This document shows positions 23,308 to 30,745 of a stretch of DNA of 36,064 nt, in pieces. Origin of the DNA: Fluviibacter sp039805725 (GTDB lineage Bacteria; Pseudomonadota; Gammaproteobacteria; Burkholderiales; Rhodocyclaceae); the NCBI GenBank assembly GCA_039805725.1, contig JBDLTT010000038.1:1-36064 (forward strand), written 5' to 3'. The notes beneath the pieces were generated by a model. That model was not told the DNA's origin. It saw only the letters and a list, made by a program, of their open reading frames with translations, and did not search any database. Position 1 is the stretch's first letter. Each line of letters begins with the position of its first letter. Made by a program: the position numbers and the translations under genes.

Positions 23308-24588
23308 TTAATCAAGCTTTTGAGCTTCTACCCAGAGGTTCCTGCACCGTGTTTCACGAATGAAGAACCCGGCAAGCAAGCCAAATATCGCCATCGCGAC
23401 GACGATCGACAATCCAAAACGAAAGTCGCCCAGACTATAGACACGCACGCCATTGGCCATCGTACCCGCCCACCCCTGATCCATCAGCCACCCCACCAGC
23501 GGTTGCATCACGGCAGCCCCAAAAAAACCGCCCACGTTAGCAATCGATGTTGACATGCCCGCCAGCTGCGGTGGATTCACTTCCTTCGCACAAGCCCAGG
23601 TCAGACTAAATCCCGCCGTGCTGAATCCCATCAGAAAACACAGCACCATCGTCGTTGCGATATCCAGTGTTCCACCCCACCACCAGATACACCAGATGGC
23701 GCTATAGGCCGCACTGGCCGTCAGCAGAATTGGCTTGCGCCGGCGCAAGCGATCGGAAATGATGCCCAGTGCCAGACAACCGATGGCAAAACCGGCATAC
23801 ATCAACGACAAATGGGTGGCCGCAATATTTCGGGTGTAACCATGGATCTGCGTCAGATAGGGCATCGCCCACAGACCGGCAAACGTGAAGTAACTACCGC
23901 ACATGCCGAGGTTGGTGAACGCCGGCGCCCAGGTTAAGCGGTTACGCAATACCGACCAGAGCCCACCCACCACGACCGTGCGATCCACCTTCGTACCACC
24001 CATCGCCGTGCTCTGGCGCATCATCCACCAAGCCAGCGCCCCGAACATCAGTGAAGCAACGGCCACCACCACAAAGACAGATCGCCAGCCAATTTCCGTC
24101 GCGGCAAACGCCAGCGGCACACCTGCCAATACCGAGCCAATATTGCCGACAAAAACACCCAGGCCGGTCAACGAAGCGAAACGATGCTCTTCGAAACTCA
24201 ACGCAATGATCTTCAGCATGGCGATAAAGGTCACTGACACACCCAAGCCCACCAGCGTGCGGCCAATCAGCGCCTGTGACAAATCGACGGCCAAGCCAAA
24301 CCACAAGCTACCCGCAAACGAAATGATGCCGCCCAACAACAGGATCCGGCGCGGTCCCAGCGTATCGACCAGCACACCCGTCGGTATCTGCATGAGGGTA
24401 TAGACATAGAAATAGGTTGCCGCTAGCACGCCCAATGATGCCGCAGTCGTATCAAAAGCCAATGCCAGATCTTGTGCAATTGACGCCGGGGCGAACCGCT
24501 GGAAGAAGGACAGCGTATACGCTGCCATGACCACGATAAAAATCATCATGGCCTGACGTGCAGGCGAACGTGATTGGGATGTATTCAT
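23308..24588 (-). CDS. Major facilitator superfamily transporter
   Basis: A 426-aa, twelve-helix MFS protein. The loop 2-3 signature is GVLVDTLGPRRILLLGG (about residues 77-93), with R/K-rich loop 8-9 ISDRLRRRKPILL. It starts MNTSQSRSPARQAMMIFIVVMAAYTLSFFQRFAPASIAQDL, which resembles anion/organic-acid or hexuronate-type MFS members. The substrate is unknown. It begins 3 bp after the dut stop codon, so it appears to be the last gene of coaBC-dut-MFS. An antiparallel hairpin (TGCCGA-CTGA-TCGGCA at 23286-23301) separates it from glnE, without a T-tract. Confidence 0.92.
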   Translation of the reverse strand: MNTSQSRSPARQAMMIFIVVMAAYTLSFFQRFAPASIAQDLALAFDTTAASLGVLAATYFYVYTLMQIPTGVLVDTLGPRRILLLGGIISFAGSLWFGLAVDLSQALIGRTLVGLGVSVTFIAMLKIIALSFEEHRFASLTGLGVFVGNIGSVLAGVPLAFAATEIGWRSVFVVVAVASLMFGALAWWMMRQSTAMGGTKVDRTVVVGGLWSVLRNRLTWAPAFTNLGMCGSYFTFAGLWAMPYLTQIHGYTRNIAATHLSLMYAGFAIGCLALGIISDRLRRRKPILLTASAAYSAIWCIWWWGGTLDIATTMVLCFLMGFSTAGFSLTWACAKEVNPPQLAGMSTSIANVGGFFGAAVMQPLVGWLMDQGWAGTMANGVRVYSLGDFRFGLSIVVAMAIFGLLAGFFIRETRCRNLWVEAQKLD

Positions 24589-24591
24589 CCG

Positions 24592-25041
24592 CTATTGCTT
24601 GCCCGTACTGCCAAAACCACCTTCGGCGCGGCTACTCTCGGTAAATGCCTCGACGATATTCATCGACACTTGTAGTACCGGAAATACGACCAGCTGTGCG
24701 ATACGATCCAGCGGGTGAACATCAAACGCCGTCTCGCTTCGATTCCATAGTGAGACCTTGATCTCTCCCTGATAGTCTGAATCGATCAAACCGACCAGGT
24801 TGCCCAGCACGATGCCATGCTTATGGCCGAGCCCCGAACGCGGCAAAATCATTGCAGCCAAGCCCGGATCGGCCAGGTGAATGGCGATACCGGCGGGCAC
24901 CAGTACCGTCTCACCTGGCTGAAGCGTTAACGGTGCGTCGATGCAGGCGCGCAAATCCAACCCGGCCGCGCCCGCCGTACCGTACACGGGAGGCGTGTCG
25001 TGCAAACGGGCATCCAAGATTTGAACATCAATACGATGCAT
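24592..25041 (-). CDS. dut: Deoxyuridine 5'-triphosphate nucleotidohydrolase
   Basis: A 149-aa homotrimeric dUTPase that turns dUTP into dUMP, keeping uracil out of DNA and feeding thymidylate synthesis. All five motifs are visible: AAGLDLRA, PRSGLGHKHGIVLGN, GLIDSDYQGEIKVSLWN, DRIAQLVVFPV, and the C-terminal GGFGSTGKQ. AAGGA lies upstream of ATG 25041. It lies 18 bp after coaBC, a pairing common in proteobacteria. Confidence 0.98.
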   Translation of the reverse strand: MHRIDVQILDARLHDTPPVYGTAGAAGLDLRACIDAPLTLQPGETVLVPAGIAIHLADPGLAAMILPRSGLGHKHGIVLGNLVGLIDSDYQGEIKVSLWNRSETAFDVHPLDRIAQLVVFPVLQVSMNIVEAFTESSRAEGGFGSTGKQ

Positions 25042-25059
25042 ACAAACGTTCCTTAAAAA

Positions 25060-26289
25060 TCACGCCATAGCGTCGAGACGCTTAGCCAGTTCTTCAACCA
25101 GGCGTTTGGCCAGATCGGCCTTGTGCAGTATCGGGAGGGGATGGCGACCGGCATCATCGTACAACGTGACCTGGTTATCGGTGGTACCCAGACCATCGGC
25201 GACCCGATTGCCAATCAACAACGGTAGATTTTTACGACGGCGCTTGGCTTCGGCGTATTCGTCGAGATTCTGACTCTCAGCAGCGAAACCTACACAATAC
25301 GGGGCGGCCGGCAGCGCGGCCACTTCGGCCAGAATATCCGGATTCGTTGTCAGTTCGATCGTCCGGCCACGTTGTGCGGCTTCGGACTCTGTTTTCTTGA
25401 GTTTATGCTCGGCGACATTCACCGGCCGATAGTCGGCCACCGCAGCAACACCGATGAATACGGTCGCATCGCCGATCTCGCGCATCACGGCCTGGCGCAT
25501 ATCTGCCGCCGTCAACACCTCAATCCGATGCACCCCCATGGGTGCGGTCATATTGACGGGTCCGCTGACCATCGTTACCTCAGCACCCGCCTGCGCAAAC
25601 GCGCGCGCCATGGCATAGCCCATCTGACCTGACGAGCGATTGGTGATACCACGAACCGGATCCAACGGTTCAAAAGTCGGACCCACGGTCATAACAATGC
25701 GCTGCCCGGCGAGCACCTTGGGTGTTAGCGCGGCGATGATCTGTTCGAGCAATTCGCATGCTTCCAGCATCCGGCCTTCGCCAGTTTCGCCGCAAGCTTG
25801 TTCGCCGGACGCTGGCCCCCAGATTGCGATGCTATCCGCACGGAGTTGTGCCACGTTGCGTTGTGTTGCCGGATTCGACCACATCTGCCGATTCATCGCC
25901 GGTGCCACGGCCAGCGGGCAATCCCGCGCCAGAACCAGCGTCGACAGCAAATCATCCGCCCGCCCTTGGGCGATCTTGGCCATAAAATCAGCTGACGCCG
26001 GCGCAACCACCATCAGATCTGCCGTGCGGGTGAGATCAATGTGGTACATGCCATTGCCGTGATCCGGGTTCCAGGCATCGACGGCTACCGGGTGGCCCGA
26101 CAAGGCCTGAAAGGTCAGCGGTGTGACAAAACGCGTCGCAGCATCGGTCATGCCGACCACCACCTCTGCACCCGACTTTTTCAGCAGGCGCACGAGTTCG
26201 GCGCACTTGTATGCGGCAATGCCTCCGGTGATGCCGAGCAGAATTTTTTTACCAGCCAGATCCGGCGAAGGCTGAATGCAGACGGACAT
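25060..26289 (-). CDS. coaBC: Bifunctional phosphopantothenoylcysteine decarboxylase/synthetase
   Basis: A 409-aa fusion. The CoaC half (about residues 1-190) is an FMN-binding decarboxylase: GITGGIAAYKCAELVRLLKK, HIDLTRTADLMVVAPASADF with the catalytic His, PAMNRQMW, and the Cys in SGEQACGETGEGRM. The CoaB half (about 191-409) joins 4'-phosphopantothenate to cysteine: IVMTVGPTFEPLDPVRGITNRSSGQMGYAMA, the lysines in HKLKKTES, and GFAAES. Together they make 4'-phosphopantetheine for coenzyme A. Start ATG 26289 has AAAGG 6 nt upstream. It heads the coaBC-dut unit and is divergent from radC. Confidence 0.97.
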   Translation of the reverse strand: MSVCIQPSPDLAGKKILLGITGGIAAYKCAELVRLLKKSGAEVVVGMTDAATRFVTPLTFQALSGHPVAVDAWNPDHGNGMYHIDLTRTADLMVVAPASADFMAKIAQGRADDLLSTLVLARDCPLAVAPAMNRQMWSNPATQRNVAQLRADSIAIWGPASGEQACGETGEGRMLEACELLEQIIAALTPKVLAGQRIVMTVGPTFEPLDPVRGITNRSSGQMGYAMARAFAQAGAEVTMVSGPVNMTAPMGVHRIEVLTAADMRQAVMREIGDATVFIGVAAVADYRPVNVAEHKLKKTESEAAQRGRTIELTTNPDILAEVAALPAAPYCVGFAAESQNLDEYAEAKRRRKNLPLLIGNRVADGLGTTDNQVTLYDDAGRHPLPILHKADLAKRLVEELAKRLDAMA

Positions 26290-26397
26290 AGAAAACCTTT
26301 TTATCGATTGCGCCCTGAGGGACGCTTGTGTTGGGCTATTCTATCCACATTTAAGACACATAAGTTGCCCCACGCACCGCCGCTACCGAGCCCCTCC

Positions 26398-27078
26398 ATG
26401 CCACTCACCGAGCGCCCCCAGAGCGAACGTCCCCGCGAAAAGCTGCTTGAACGCGGCCCCGACGTGTTGTCAGATGCCGAATTAGTCGCCATTCTGCTTC
26501 GCACCGGTCTGCCCGGTCAGGATGCCATCGCCCTCGCACACAGTCTGATCCAGGAATTTGGTGGCCTCTATGGCCTTCTCTCCGCACCGCCCGCCGCGCT
26601 GAAAGAAAAACTCGGGCTGGGTCCCGCCAAAACGGCACAACTCATCGCCGTTCTGGAGCTCGCACGACGCACCCTGCGTGAGGAGATGGCTCAGGGCGTC
26701 TCGCTCTCTTCGGTCGACAACGTGCGGCGCTATCTCAAGCTGAGCCTTGCCAACCGCGAATTCGAGGTCTTTCATGCCTTGTGGCTTGATGCGCGCAACC
26801 GCTTAATCGCTAGTGAAGAACTCTTCCGGGGCACACTGACCCAGACCAGCGTCTACCCGCGCGAAGTGGTTCGCCGTGCCCTACACCACAATGCGGCTGC
26901 AGTCATATTTGCCCACAATCACCCCAGCGGCGTTGCCGATCCCTCGGGGGCGGACGAGCATCTAACCACGCTGCTTCAAGAAGCACTAGGCCTGGTGGAC
27001 GTGCGTGTTTTAGACCATTTCATCATTGCCGGCCTGGCTGAGCCCTACTCCTTCAGCGAACGGGGCAAATTGACCTAA
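26398..27078 (+). CDS. radC: RadC-like JAB/MPN-domain protein
   Basis: A 226-aa protein from ATG 26398 (MPLTERPQSERPREKLLERGPDVLSDAELVAILLRTGLPGQDAI). An N-terminal helix-hairpin-helix-like region is followed by the JAMM metal motif HNHPSGVADPSGADEHL (about residues 179-195) and the end DHFIIAG. The open frame continues upstream, but that part lies in the divergent coaBC gene. Despite its name it is not established as a DNA-repair enzyme; a metal-dependent hydrolase role is inferred from the fold. It is followed by the rpmB promoter. Confidence 0.94.
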   Translation: MPLTERPQSERPREKLLERGPDVLSDAELVAILLRTGLPGQDAIALAHSLIQEFGGLYGLLSAPPAALKEKLGLGPAKTAQLIAVLELARRTLREEMAQGVSLSSVDNVRRYLKLSLANREFEVFHALWLDARNRLIASEELFRGTLTQTSVYPREVVRRALHHNAAAVIFAHNHPSGVADPSGADEHLTTLLQEALGLVDVRVLDHFIIAGLAEPYSFSERGKLT

Positions 27079-27142
27079 ACCAGACCCTCCGAAACCCGAA
27101 TCCGTTGAGAATTCCCGGAAAATGGGGCAATGATGATGGGAC

Positions 27143-27172
27143 TTGATTTTTACCCCGTTTCGGCTTTATAAT
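27143..27172 (+). promoter_or_regulatory. Promoter of rpmB-rpmG
   Basis: -35 TTGATT (27143-27148), an 18-bp spacer, -10 TATAAT (27167-27172). The start near 27179 gives a leader of about 29 nt, with AGGAG just before the rpmB ATG. Confidence 0.75.
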
Positions 27173-27207
27173 CATTGGCTTTCCGTTTGGGATAACAGGA
27201 GTCAACT

Positions 27208-27441
27208 ATGGCACGCGTTTGCCAAGTCACGGGCAAGGGCCCGATGGTGGGAAACAACGTTTCTCACGCCAACAACAAAACGAAGCGTCGCTTCCTGCCG
27301 AATCTGCAGTACCGCCGTTTCTGGGTCGAGACCGAAAACCGCTTTGTGCGCCTGCGCGTGTCTACCGCTGGCCTGCGTCTGATCGACAAGAAGGGCATTG
27401 AGACCGTTCTTGCTGACCTCCGCGCTCGCGGCGAAGTCTAA
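27208..27441 (+). CDS. rpmB: 50S ribosomal protein L28
   Basis: A 77-aa protein: MARVCQVTGKGPMVGNNVSHANNKTKRRFLPNLQYRRFWVE, the standard L28 sequence, full length. AGGAG stands 8 nt before the ATG. It is followed by rpmG after 28 bp, the usual rpmB-rpmG pair. Confidence 0.98.
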   Translation: MARVCQVTGKGPMVGNNVSHANNKTKRRFLPNLQYRRFWVETENRFVRLRVSTAGLRLIDKKGIETVLADLRARGEV

Positions 27442-27469
27442 GCCATCCACCGAATTCTAGGAGAACATC

Positions 27470-27637
27470 ATGGCCAAAGGCGGACGTGAAAAGATCAAGC
27501 TCGAATCGAGCGCTGGTACTGGTCACTTTTACACTACCACCAAGAACAAACGCACCACGCCTGAAAAGCTGGAAATCACCAAGTACGACCCGAAAGCCCG
27601 CAAGCACGTGGCGTACAAGGAAACCAAGCTGAAATAA
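27470..27637 (+). CDS. rpmG: 50S ribosomal protein L33
   Basis: A 55-aa protein starting MAKGGREKIKLESSAGTGHFYTTTKNKRTTPEKLEITKYDPKARKHVAYKETKLK. The zinc-binding CxxC pairs of the zinc form are absent, so this is the zinc-independent (C-minus) L33. TAGGAG precedes ATG 27470. A strong terminator follows at 27661. Confidence 0.97.
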   Translation: MAKGGREKIKLESSAGTGHFYTTTKNKRTTPEKLEITKYDPKARKHVAYKETKLK

Positions 27638-27660
27638 GCAAGGCGCGTGTCCCAAACGCA

Positions 27661-27695
27661 ACAAAGCCCACCCTGCGCGGTGGGCTTTGTCTTTG
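27661..27695 (+). terminator. Terminator after rpmB-rpmG
   Basis: ACAAAGCCCACC (27661-27672) pairs with GGTGGGCTTTGT (27679-27690) around CTGCGC, followed by a short T-rich tail (CTTTG). It is a rho-independent hairpin 23 bp past the rpmG stop. Confidence 0.85.
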
Positions 27696-27742
27696 GTGCC
27701 CCTCTCGGCCAACCTAGGGGTTTTCTGCAAAATTCGGGTACA

Positions 27743-27771
27743 AAAAAACCGCCGGACCCGCCGGCGGTTTT
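27743..27771 (-). terminator. Terminator after the fatty-acid desaturase gene
   Basis: On the minus strand CCGCCGG and CCGGCGG arms (27767-27761 and 27755-27749) enclose a 5-nt loop and are followed by seven T residues, a textbook rho-independent terminator 20 bp past the desaturase stop. Confidence 0.9.
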
Positions 27772-27790
27772 CATTGGCAGCCAACAAACG

Positions 27791-28963
27791 TCAGACGACG
27801 TAGCGACGTACACGCACTGAAAGTTCCTCCAGAGCACGCACACCGGAAGCTTCGGCTTGCTTGCACCACTCCTGCAGACTCTGAACCAGCTGCTCGCGCG
27901 ACGCATTGGTCTTTTCCCAGATGGCGACCAGCTGAGCGCGCATGGCGCACATCTTAGTCAGCGCCGGGCTTTCGGCCAACACGCTGTTCACCGGCTGACG
28001 CAACTCGGCCGGAATCTGATCCAGATCACCGGTCACCCAGCGCGATGCCTGGCGCAAGGTCTTCTTATCGGCGGTGGTGTGGTCATGCTTGTGATGCTCC
28101 AGCGTACGGGCGAACTCGTGACGAATCGCCTTGCCGTAGGTGGTCATGAGATCGTAACGATGGGTGATCACGGCATCCAGGGTCTCTTCATTGATTTCAG
28201 CGGCAGCAGCGCCCAGTTTCGGACGTGGCGCCACCTTCTTGACCTTGGCCAGCCCCAGCATTTCCATCGTGCGGATATAGAGCCAACCGATATCGAACTC
28301 GTACCACTTGTTCGACAGCTTGGCCGACGTACCAAAGGCATGGTGATTATTGTGGAGCTCTTCGCCACCGATCAGGATGCCCCACGGCACCAGATTGGTC
28401 GATGCATCCGGGCAGGTGAAGTTGCGATAGCCATAATAGTGACCCACACCATTCACCACACCGGCGGCCCAGAACGGGATCCAGATCATCTGCACGGCCC
28501 AGATCGTCAGGCCGATCGGTCCAAACAGCACCAGGTTGATGATCATCAGAATCGACACACCGACGACCGAATGGCTATAGACATGACGCTCCATCCAGTC
28601 ATCCGGCGTACCGGCGCCATAGCGCTTCATGGTCTCGTCGTTCTTGGCTTCGGCACGATACAGCTCGGCGCCCTGCCACAGCACCTTCTTTAGACCCACA
28701 ATCTGCGGGCTATGCGGATCTTCCGGCGTTTCGCACTTGGCATGGTGCTTGCGGTGAATCGCGGTCCACTGCTTGGTGACCATACCGGTGGTCAACCACA
28801 GCCAGAGACGGAAAAAATGCGAGACAACAGGATGCAACTCCAACGCACGGTGCGCTGAGTGGCGATGCAAATAGATGGTGACACCGGCAATCGTGATATG
28901 CGTCACGATCAGGGTGTAAACGATATAACCCCACCAGGGTAGATCAATCAGTCCGTTGTACAT
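27791..28963 (-). CDS. DesA-type acyl fatty-acid desaturase with C-terminal extension
   Basis: A 390-aa membrane diiron desaturase. The three histidine boxes are HRHSAH (33-38), HRKHH (70-74) and HNNHH (204-208), with transmembrane pairs around 12-32, 50-62, 133-150 and 153-172. It inserts a double bond into saturated acyl chains (phospholipid-linked or acyl-CoA), adjusting membrane fluidity. The pattern resembles Pseudomonas DesA. The core ends near residue 250; the remaining 140 residues are hydrophilic and helical, and the last 90 look like the C-terminal part of ISL3-type transposases. I start at ATG 28963, with GAGGAG 7-8 nt upstream. It has its own promoter and terminator. Confidence 0.92.
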   Translation of the reverse strand: MYNGLIDLPWWGYIVYTLIVTHITIAGVTIYLHRHSAHRALELHPVVSHFFRLWLWLTTGMVTKQWTAIHRKHHAKCETPEDPHSPQIVGLKKVLWQGAELYRAEAKNDETMKRYGAGTPDDWMERHVYSHSVVGVSILMIINLVLFGPIGLTIWAVQMIWIPFWAAGVVNGVGHYYGYRNFTCPDASTNLVPWGILIGGEELHNNHHAFGTSAKLSNKWYEFDIGWLYIRTMEMLGLAKVKKVAPRPKLGAAAAEINEETLDAVITHRYDLMTTYGKAIRHEFARTLEHHKHDHTTADKKTLRQASRWVTGDLDQIPAELRQPVNSVLAESPALTKMCAMRAQLVAIWEKTNASREQLVQSLQEWCKQAEASGVRALEELSVRVRRYVV

Positions 28964-28993
28964 AGATACACTCCTCGATTGGCAAAACAGGCT

Positions 28994-29036
28994 GGCGCGC
29001 CACAAGTCTAGCGCGCCTTGTATTCAGGCCGCAAGG
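28994..29036 (-). promoter_or_regulatory. Structured 5' leader of the desaturase mRNA
   Basis: GGCGCGC (28994-29000) and GCGCGCC (29011-29017) form an all-G/C 7-bp stem with a 10-nt loop, 31-54 nt before the start codon. A second, partly overlapping pair CCTTG/CAAGG (about 29016-29036) could form a competing hairpin. Such leaders can act in RNA-level or temperature control; that role is not shown here. Confidence 0.4.
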
Positions 29037-29061
29037 TATGCTGTCTGAATAAAATCAATAG

Positions 29062-29070
29062 ATTATAGCA
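29062..29070 (-). promoter_or_regulatory. Extended -10 promoter of the desaturase gene
   Basis: On the minus strand TGCTATAAT: a consensus -10 with the TGn extension and no good -35 at 16-18 bp. The start near 29055 gives a leader of about 90 nt. Confidence 0.6.
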
Positions 29071-29148
29071 CTTTGCTGCACCACATCATAGCCAAAAGCG
29101 GAATTTCAAGCCCCGAGTCTTTGACCTGGCGCAAAAAAGCTACAGATA

Positions 29149-29868
29149 TTAGAAATCATCCAAGGAAAACCGGATACGTAGGGGGATTTTAAGATTACGC
29201 CCCTGTAGCTCCTGAGGAACCGGGGTTCGCTCCGCCGCCACGCGCACCATCACCAGCGCGCCCTCGTCCAGGGTGGCAGACCCGCTGCTTTTACCCGCAA
29301 TCACCACCGGCGGGCCACCCGCTCGTGACAGCACCACATAGACTTCGGCCGTCCCCTCCTGGCCCCGGGTCCGGGACACTTCCGGATAACGACGTGCCTT
29401 ACGGGCTTCAGCACCCAGCGCCAGCCGGTAGCGATTCAAGGCATCCGCCTCCACGCCATCGCGAGCTGACTCGGGGGCGCCACCCACTGCACCGGTACGC
29501 GAGGCTGCATTGGCCGGCACCGACGCATCCCCCTGCGCCACGCCCGCCACTGCTTGGTTGGCTGGGGTGCGCTGACGGGTCTGGGCGTCTTGTCGCACCG
29601 GCAAGGGTTTAGTCGGCTGCCTGTGAGATGTCTTGGCCGCATCACCGGACGACACCGGTATAAAACGCTTTGCCTCGGTGTTGGCCGCATGAACAACCTC
29701 GCCAGGGCCTTTGAGTACGGCGCTCAAGGGTGCTTGCGGCATCGCGATCGGCGTATAAAGCATCCAGCCCATCGGCAAAATGACAAACAGGTGGATCCCC
29801 AGCGATAGGCCAACAGCCCAACGCAAAGCGGGCGGCCACTTTTGCCAGAAACGCTGGCCATTAGCCAC
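29149..29868 (-). CDS. TonB-family C-terminal domain protein
   Basis: A 239-aa protein from GTG 29868, which has GAGG 6 nt upstream and lies 8 bp inside the prmC end. One transmembrane anchor is at about residues 17-38 (AVGLSLGIHLFVILPMGWML), followed by a Gln/Ala/Arg-rich periplasmic linker without the Pro-Lys repeats of classic TonB. The C-terminal TonB domain spans about 150-239 (YPEVSRTRGQEGTAEVYVVLSRAGGPPVVIAGKSSGSATLDEGALVMVRVAAERTPVPQEL). TonB proteins pass proton-motive energy to outer-membrane receptors. No exbB, exbD or receptor gene is adjacent, so its partner system is unknown. Confidence 0.87.
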   Translation of the reverse strand: MANGQRFWQKWPPALRWAVGLSLGIHLFVILPMGWMLYTPIAMPQAPLSAVLKGPGEVVHAANTEAKRFIPVSSGDAAKTSHRQPTKPLPVRQDAQTRQRTPANQAVAGVAQGDASVPANAASRTGAVGGAPESARDGVEADALNRYRLALGAEARKARRYPEVSRTRGQEGTAEVYVVLSRAGGPPVVIAGKSSGSATLDEGALVMVRVAAERTPVPQELQGRNLKIPLRIRFSLDDF

Positions 29869-30742
29869 GGCCAGCCTCAAGCCCCTTCGGCTTCTGACCA
29901 GCCGTCATGCGTGGATTACCGCTCAGATCCTGCCGGCTCTGCACATTGGCCAAACCAGCGGCGCACCAGAGCGCGGCCACCGGTTCTCTCTGATCATGCC
30001 CATGCTCTACCAGGAGCCATCCACCCGGATTCAAGCGCAGCATCGCCTGCACCACAATCTTGGCATAGGCGGATAAGCCATCACCCCCATCCGTCAATGC
30101 CAAGCGCGGCTCAAAACGCACGCCATCGCCTGCCAGATGCGGGTCGGCCGCATCAATATAAGGTGGGTTGCTCACGATGAGATCGAATGTTGGCTCTTCC
30201 GGGATACCTTCAAGCCAGTTGGCACAGCGTACCTCGACATTGTCTCGTGCCAGCCGATCCCGATTGGCGGTGGCGACGTCTAGCGCATCGGCCGAAATAT
30301 CGATGGCCAGAATCCGGGCATCCGGCCGAGCGCCTGCCAAGGCCAGGGCAATGGCCCCACTGCCGGTACCCAAGTCCGCTACCTGCGGATCAGGACAGCT
30401 CTTGATCACATCCAGCGACCAGCTTACCAATTCTTCCGTTTCCGGCCGTGGCACCAACACGGCCGAGGTGACATGCAACAGGTCGCCATAGAATCCGGCC
30501 ACGCCGGTCAGATAGGCGACGGGCTCCCCCTGCTGCCGGCGTTCAACCAAGGTTTTAAATACCCCAAGAGCCTCGTCGCTGAGGGGTGACTCGGCATAAG
30601 CCAGTAAATCTGCCGCTGAACATCCTGTCACATGCTGTAACAAGAGTCTGGCATCGAACCGATCAATCAATTGCGCGGCCCAGCGAAGCACCGCGCCACG
30701 CGACAAACCCGTCGCCATTGCCAGAGGCGCTTCGGGGACCAC
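29861..30742 (-). CDS. prmC: Peptide chain release factor N5-glutamine methyltransferase
   Basis: A 293-aa class I methyltransferase that methylates the glutamine of the GGQ motif in RF1 and RF2. Its SAM site is DLGTGSGAIALAL (about residues 123-135), and the substrate motif NPPY is at 192-195. An N-terminal helical domain spans about 15-75. GTG 30742 has AGGA from the end of prfA 7 nt upstream, overlapping nothing but only 3 bp after the prfA stop; ATG 30718 is an alternative. Placement right after prfA, its substrate's gene, is conserved. Confidence 0.96.
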   Translation of the reverse strand: MVPEAPLAMATGLSRGAVLRWAAQLIDRFDARLLLQHVTGCSAADLLAYAESPLSDEALGVFKTLVERRQQGEPVAYLTGVAGFYGDLLHVTSAVLVPRPETEELVSWSLDVIKSCPDPQVADLGTGSGAIALALAGARPDARILAIDISADALDVATANRDRLARDNVEVRCANWLEGIPEEPTFDLIVSNPPYIDAADPHLAGDGVRFEPRLALTDGGDGLSAYAKIVVQAMLRLNPGGWLLVEHGHDQREPVAALWCAAGLANVQSRQDLSGNPRMTAGQKPKGLEAGRG

Positions 30743-30745
30743 GAT

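Noticed and set aside
26290..26397. Promoters in the coaBC/radC divergent gap
   Set aside because: Some A/T-rich hexamers (TAGAAT on the minus strand) look like -10 boxes, but none has a matching -35 or extension; too weak to list.
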